Part shown: piece by piece, positions 61,861-64,000 of the stretch
Numbering within the stretch: the stretch's first letter is position 1
How the letters are laid out: each line of letters opens with the position of its first letter
DNA from: DATKZM01 sp035527975
Lineage (GTDB): Bacteria > Pseudomonadota > Alphaproteobacteria > JAPULJ01
Direction of reading: 5' to 3'
Assembly: GCA_035527975.1 (NCBI GenBank)
Contig: DATKZM010000021.1
Coordinates: 1 to 64,000, forward strand
Length of the DNA stretch: 64,000 nucleotides
Notes under the pieces: model-generated
What the model was told of the DNA's origin: nothing
Databases searched by the model: none
What the model saw: only the letters and a program-made list of their open reading frames with translations
Made by a program: the position numbers and the translations under genes

Positions 61861-62979
61861 TCACACCTCGCGGAGATGCGGCCGCGCCGGCGGCTCCACA
61901 GCCTCGACCGGCGATGCCGCCTCGTCCTCCTCGAGCTCAAGCTCGCTCATCCGCCCGGCGCGTTTGGTGACCTTGTCGTTGGAAATGCGGATCTGGCGGA
62001 TGTCCTCGTTCGCCTGATCGAAGTGGCGCTGCAGATTGACGACCCGCTCGTCGAGCAGGCCGACATCCTTCAGCATTTTCTGCAGCTCGCCCTGGATGAG
62101 ATGGGTCTGCTCGCGCAGGCGCACGTCGCGGAAGACCGCGCGCATCGTGGCAAGCGCCCCCCAGAGCGTGGTCGGCGAGACGATGTAAACACGCTTGCGG
62201 TGTGCGTTTTCCACCAGATCGCGGAAGTTCGACTGGAGCTCGATATAGATCGACTCCGACGGCAGGAAGAGCAACGCGGCCTCGGCCGTCTCGCCGGGGA
62301 TCACGTAGCGCTCGGCGATGTCGGTGACATGCTTGTTGATCGCGGTCCGAAAGGCGCGCTTTGCGTCCTTGAGCGCCGCCTCGTCCTTCGCGTCGACGAG
62401 CGCGCGGTAACCTTCGAGCGGAAACTTCGCGTCGACCGCAACAGGGCCGGGCGGGTTGGGCAGACGGATCAGGCAGTCGACCCGCCGCCCATTGCTGAGC
62501 GTTACCTCGAAATCGTAACTGTCCGCCGGCAGCACATCGGCGACGAGCTGGCCGAGCTGAAACTCACCGAAGGCGCCGCGCGCCTGCTTGTTGGAGAGAA
62601 TGTCCTGCAGACTGACGACCCGGCTCGACAGCTCGGTGATGTTCGCCTGGGCGGCATCGATGCGGGCGAGGCGCTCGCGCAGCTTGGCGAGGTTCTCGTT
62701 GGTCTTCTCGCCGGTCTGCTCCAGGCTGGTGCCGACGCGCCGGCCGACATCGGCCAGGCGGTCGGCGATGGCCCGTTCGTGGTCGATCAGGCGTTGCGCC
62801 AGGCTGACGCTCTTGGCCTCTTGATCCTGGGCGATCATGTCGAGACGCGCCTGCAGCGCCGCCGCTCCGCGCGTGGTGCGGAGCACGACCACCACCACCA
62901 CGACCGCCAACAACGCGATAACCGCGAGGCCGACGAGGAGGATCTGGAGCATCGGATCGGCGTTGAGAATGTTCTGCAT
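61861..62979 (-). CDS. rmuC: DNA recombination protein RmuC
   Basis: 372 residues from the ATG at 62979. One N-terminal membrane segment (about 9-32, ILLVGLAVIALLAVVVVVVVL), a coiled-coil region (about 40-130), then the nuclease-like domain (VLPADSYDFEVTLSNGRRVDCLIRLPNPPGPVAVDAKFPLEGY near 165-205). It limits inversions of repeated DNA. It is followed by def and fmt on the other strand, and the start lies 200 bp from def. Confidence 0.93.
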   Translation of the reverse strand: MQNILNADPMLQILLVGLAVIALLAVVVVVVVLRTTRGAAALQARLDMIAQDQEAKSVSLAQRLIDHERAIADRLADVGRRVGTSLEQTGEKTNENLAKLRERLARIDAAQANITELSSRVVSLQDILSNKQARGAFGEFQLGQLVADVLPADSYDFEVTLSNGRRVDCLIRLPNPPGPVAVDAKFPLEGYRALVDAKDEAALKDAKRAFRTAINKHVTDIAERYVIPGETAEAALLFLPSESIYIELQSNFRDLVENAHRKRVYIVSPTTLWGALATMRAVFRDVRLREQTHLIQGELQKMLKDVGLLDERVVNLQRHFDQANEDIRQIRISNDKVTKRAGRMSELELEEDEAASPVEAVEPPARPHLREV

Positions 62980-63179
62980 ATGTCCATTCTTGGTGGATCG
63001 CGGCGGCGGCGTCAAGCCGTCATTAGCCACAATGCAATGGTCTATATCTTGTGGCAAGCGGCATGACGACCACAAGGTGTTCCCAGCCGGTTGACGCCTC
63101 GCCGCCGCCCACATACCTAATGAAACAGCACACACGCGCGCCAACCAATACCTCGATCAATCCGACGCCGAGTTCGATC

Positions 63180-63749
63180 ATGGCCCTGTTCCCGATCATC
63201 ACTGCGCCCGACCCGCGTCTCAAACAAAAGGCCGAACCGATCGCGCACGTCGACGACGCGGTGCGGCGGCTGCTCGACGACATGCTGGCGACGATGTATG
63301 CGGCGCCCGGCATCGGCCTCGCCGCGCCCCAGGTCGGCGTGCTCAAACGCGCCGTCGTGCTCGATGTCGCCGATACCCCCAACGAGTCGGGGGGGCCCAA
63401 GCGCGCGCTCAAGCTGATCAACCCCGAGCTCGTCTGGGTCTCCGACGACGATTTCAAGTACGAGGAAGGCTGCCTTTCGCTGCCCGAGCACTATGCCGAG
63501 GTGGAACGCCCGCACGCGATCCGGCTGCGCCATCTAGATGAGCGCGGCGACACCCAAGAGCTCGAGGCCGAAGGCCTGCTCGCGGTCTGCATCCAGCACG
63601 AGATGGATCATCTCGACGGCATCCTGTTTGTCGACCGCATCTCCGCGATCCGCCGCAACGTGATCCTGCGCAAGCTCCTGAAGGCGAAGAAGTCGAAGTC
63701 GCTGCCGGACTACGCCGAAATCTCGATGCGCCTGGCCAGCGAGGCATAA
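63180..63749 (+). CDS. def: Peptide deformylase
   Basis: 189 residues from the ATG at 63180. All three family motifs are complete: GIGLAAPQ (44-51), EEGCLS with metal ligand C98, and QHEMDHLDG with H140, E141 and H144. It removes the formyl group from new proteins. It is followed after a repeat by fmt, the enzyme that adds it. Confidence 0.95.
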   Translation: MALFPIITAPDPRLKQKAEPIAHVDDAVRRLLDDMLATMYAAPGIGLAAPQVGVLKRAVVLDVADTPNESGGPKRALKLINPELVWVSDDDFKYEEGCLSLPEHYAEVERPHAIRLRHLDERGDTQELEAEGLLAVCIQHEMDHLDGILFVDRISAIRRNVILRKLLKAKKSKSLPDYAEISMRLASEA

Positions 63750-63762
63750 GGCCGCCATTCGC

Positions 63763-63855
63763 GTCATCCCGAGCGAATACGAGGGATCTGGCCTCTGCCG
63801 GCAAGATCGCGCCTTGGACAGGCCGGATTTCTCCGCGCCGCGTCGAAATGACGGT
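63763..63855. repeat. Dispersed intergenic repeat between def and fmt
   Basis: GCGTCATCCCGAGCGAA at the left and GTCGAAATGACGG at the right are complementary ends of a type seen between genes in alphaproteobacteria. GGATTTCTCCGCG lies within it. It separates def from fmt. Confidence 0.5.
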
Positions 63856-63935
63856 TGTGTCGCACGGAAAGGTCTGTGCGTCCCACGCCACCATCCGTGC
63901 GCGAATTGCGCCGGGCGTGCTAAACAGCGCGCGCG

Positions 63936-64000
63936 ATGACGCTCCGCCTCGTCTTCATGGGCACGCCCGATTTTGCCGTGCCGAGCCTCAATGCCCTGAT
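63936..64000 (+). CDS. fmt: Methionyl-tRNA formyltransferase, 5' end only
   Basis: The last 65 bases encode MTLRLVFMGTPDFAVPSLNAL, the family's N-terminal formyl-folate-binding strand (VFMGTPDFA). The rest lies beyond the window. The position after def is the usual def-fmt order. Confidence 0.92.
   Translation, partial: MTLRLVFMGTPDFAVPSLNAL

Overview
The window is GC-rich, densely coded bacterial DNA. Gene content and order point to an alphaproteobacterium of the Rhodospirillales type. Supporting evidence: an SRP RNA directly before dnaX-ybaB-recR, the order cytochrome c - kdsB - pheA, a YejABEF-type transporter, rmuC next to def-fmt, and Rhodospirillales-style intergenic palindromes. This assignment is an inference from gene order, not a database result. 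No CRISPR array, transposase, integrase or tRNA gene was seen.

Region by region. 1-1760 is sparse: the 5' end of an unidentified gene, stem-loop repeats, and a histone-like (HU/IHF) gene with a strong terminator, bracketed by two copies of a 38-bp sequence that ends like a tRNA 3' terminus. 1763-10475 is a catabolic block: flavin monooxygenase, phytanoyl-CoA-type dioxygenase, acyl-CoA ligase, glutathione transferase, IclR regulator, MetE-like enzyme, VOC protein and haloacid dehalogenase. Three of these genes each carry a 17-bp inverted repeat (TGTCCG-N5-YRGACA) 78-115 bp upstream, which looks like an IclR regulon. 10692-19714 holds c-type cytochromes, a HicA-like gene with an FNR-type box, a double cupin, a Rieske oxygenase, a secreted three-gene operon (amidohydrolase, small beta-rich protein, MauG-type peroxidase), an enoyl-CoA hydratase and a TauD-type dioxygenase. 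19906-24876 contains a LysR regulator with two near-identical boxes, an MFS exporter, a nitronate-monooxygenase-like protein, and upp followed by a 2-oxoglutarate oxygenase.

25065-28128 is a carboxyltransferase subunit, a CaiB-type CoA-transferase and a free-standing 73-residue biotin carrier, with no biotin carboxylase in view. 28232-30819 holds a GH25 protein and a convergent nnrS/nsrR pair with recognisable NsrR operators. 30969-44862 contains a class V aminotransferase, glnS, a TAXI binding protein, a GST, a leucyl aminopeptidase, a hydroxyacid dehydrogenase and the yejF-E-B-A operon. 45226-46721 is a tandem pair of paralogous membrane proteins that I do not recognise. 46768-64000 is mostly housekeeping: an inositol-monophosphatase-type phosphatase, a di-haem cytochrome, kdsB, pheA, a MetE-like protein, an aldehyde ferredoxin oxidoreductase, nudC, the SRP RNA, dnaX-ybaB-recR-bioB, a DUF4139 protein, rmuC, def and the start of fmt.

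The most unusual item is the prephenate dehydratase. Its open reading frame begins with an in-frame XRE helix-turn-helix domain, has an internal start with its own ribosome binding site, and is preceded by a perfect inverted repeat overlapping the -10 box. This suggests a self-regulating phenylalanine biosynthesis enzyme.
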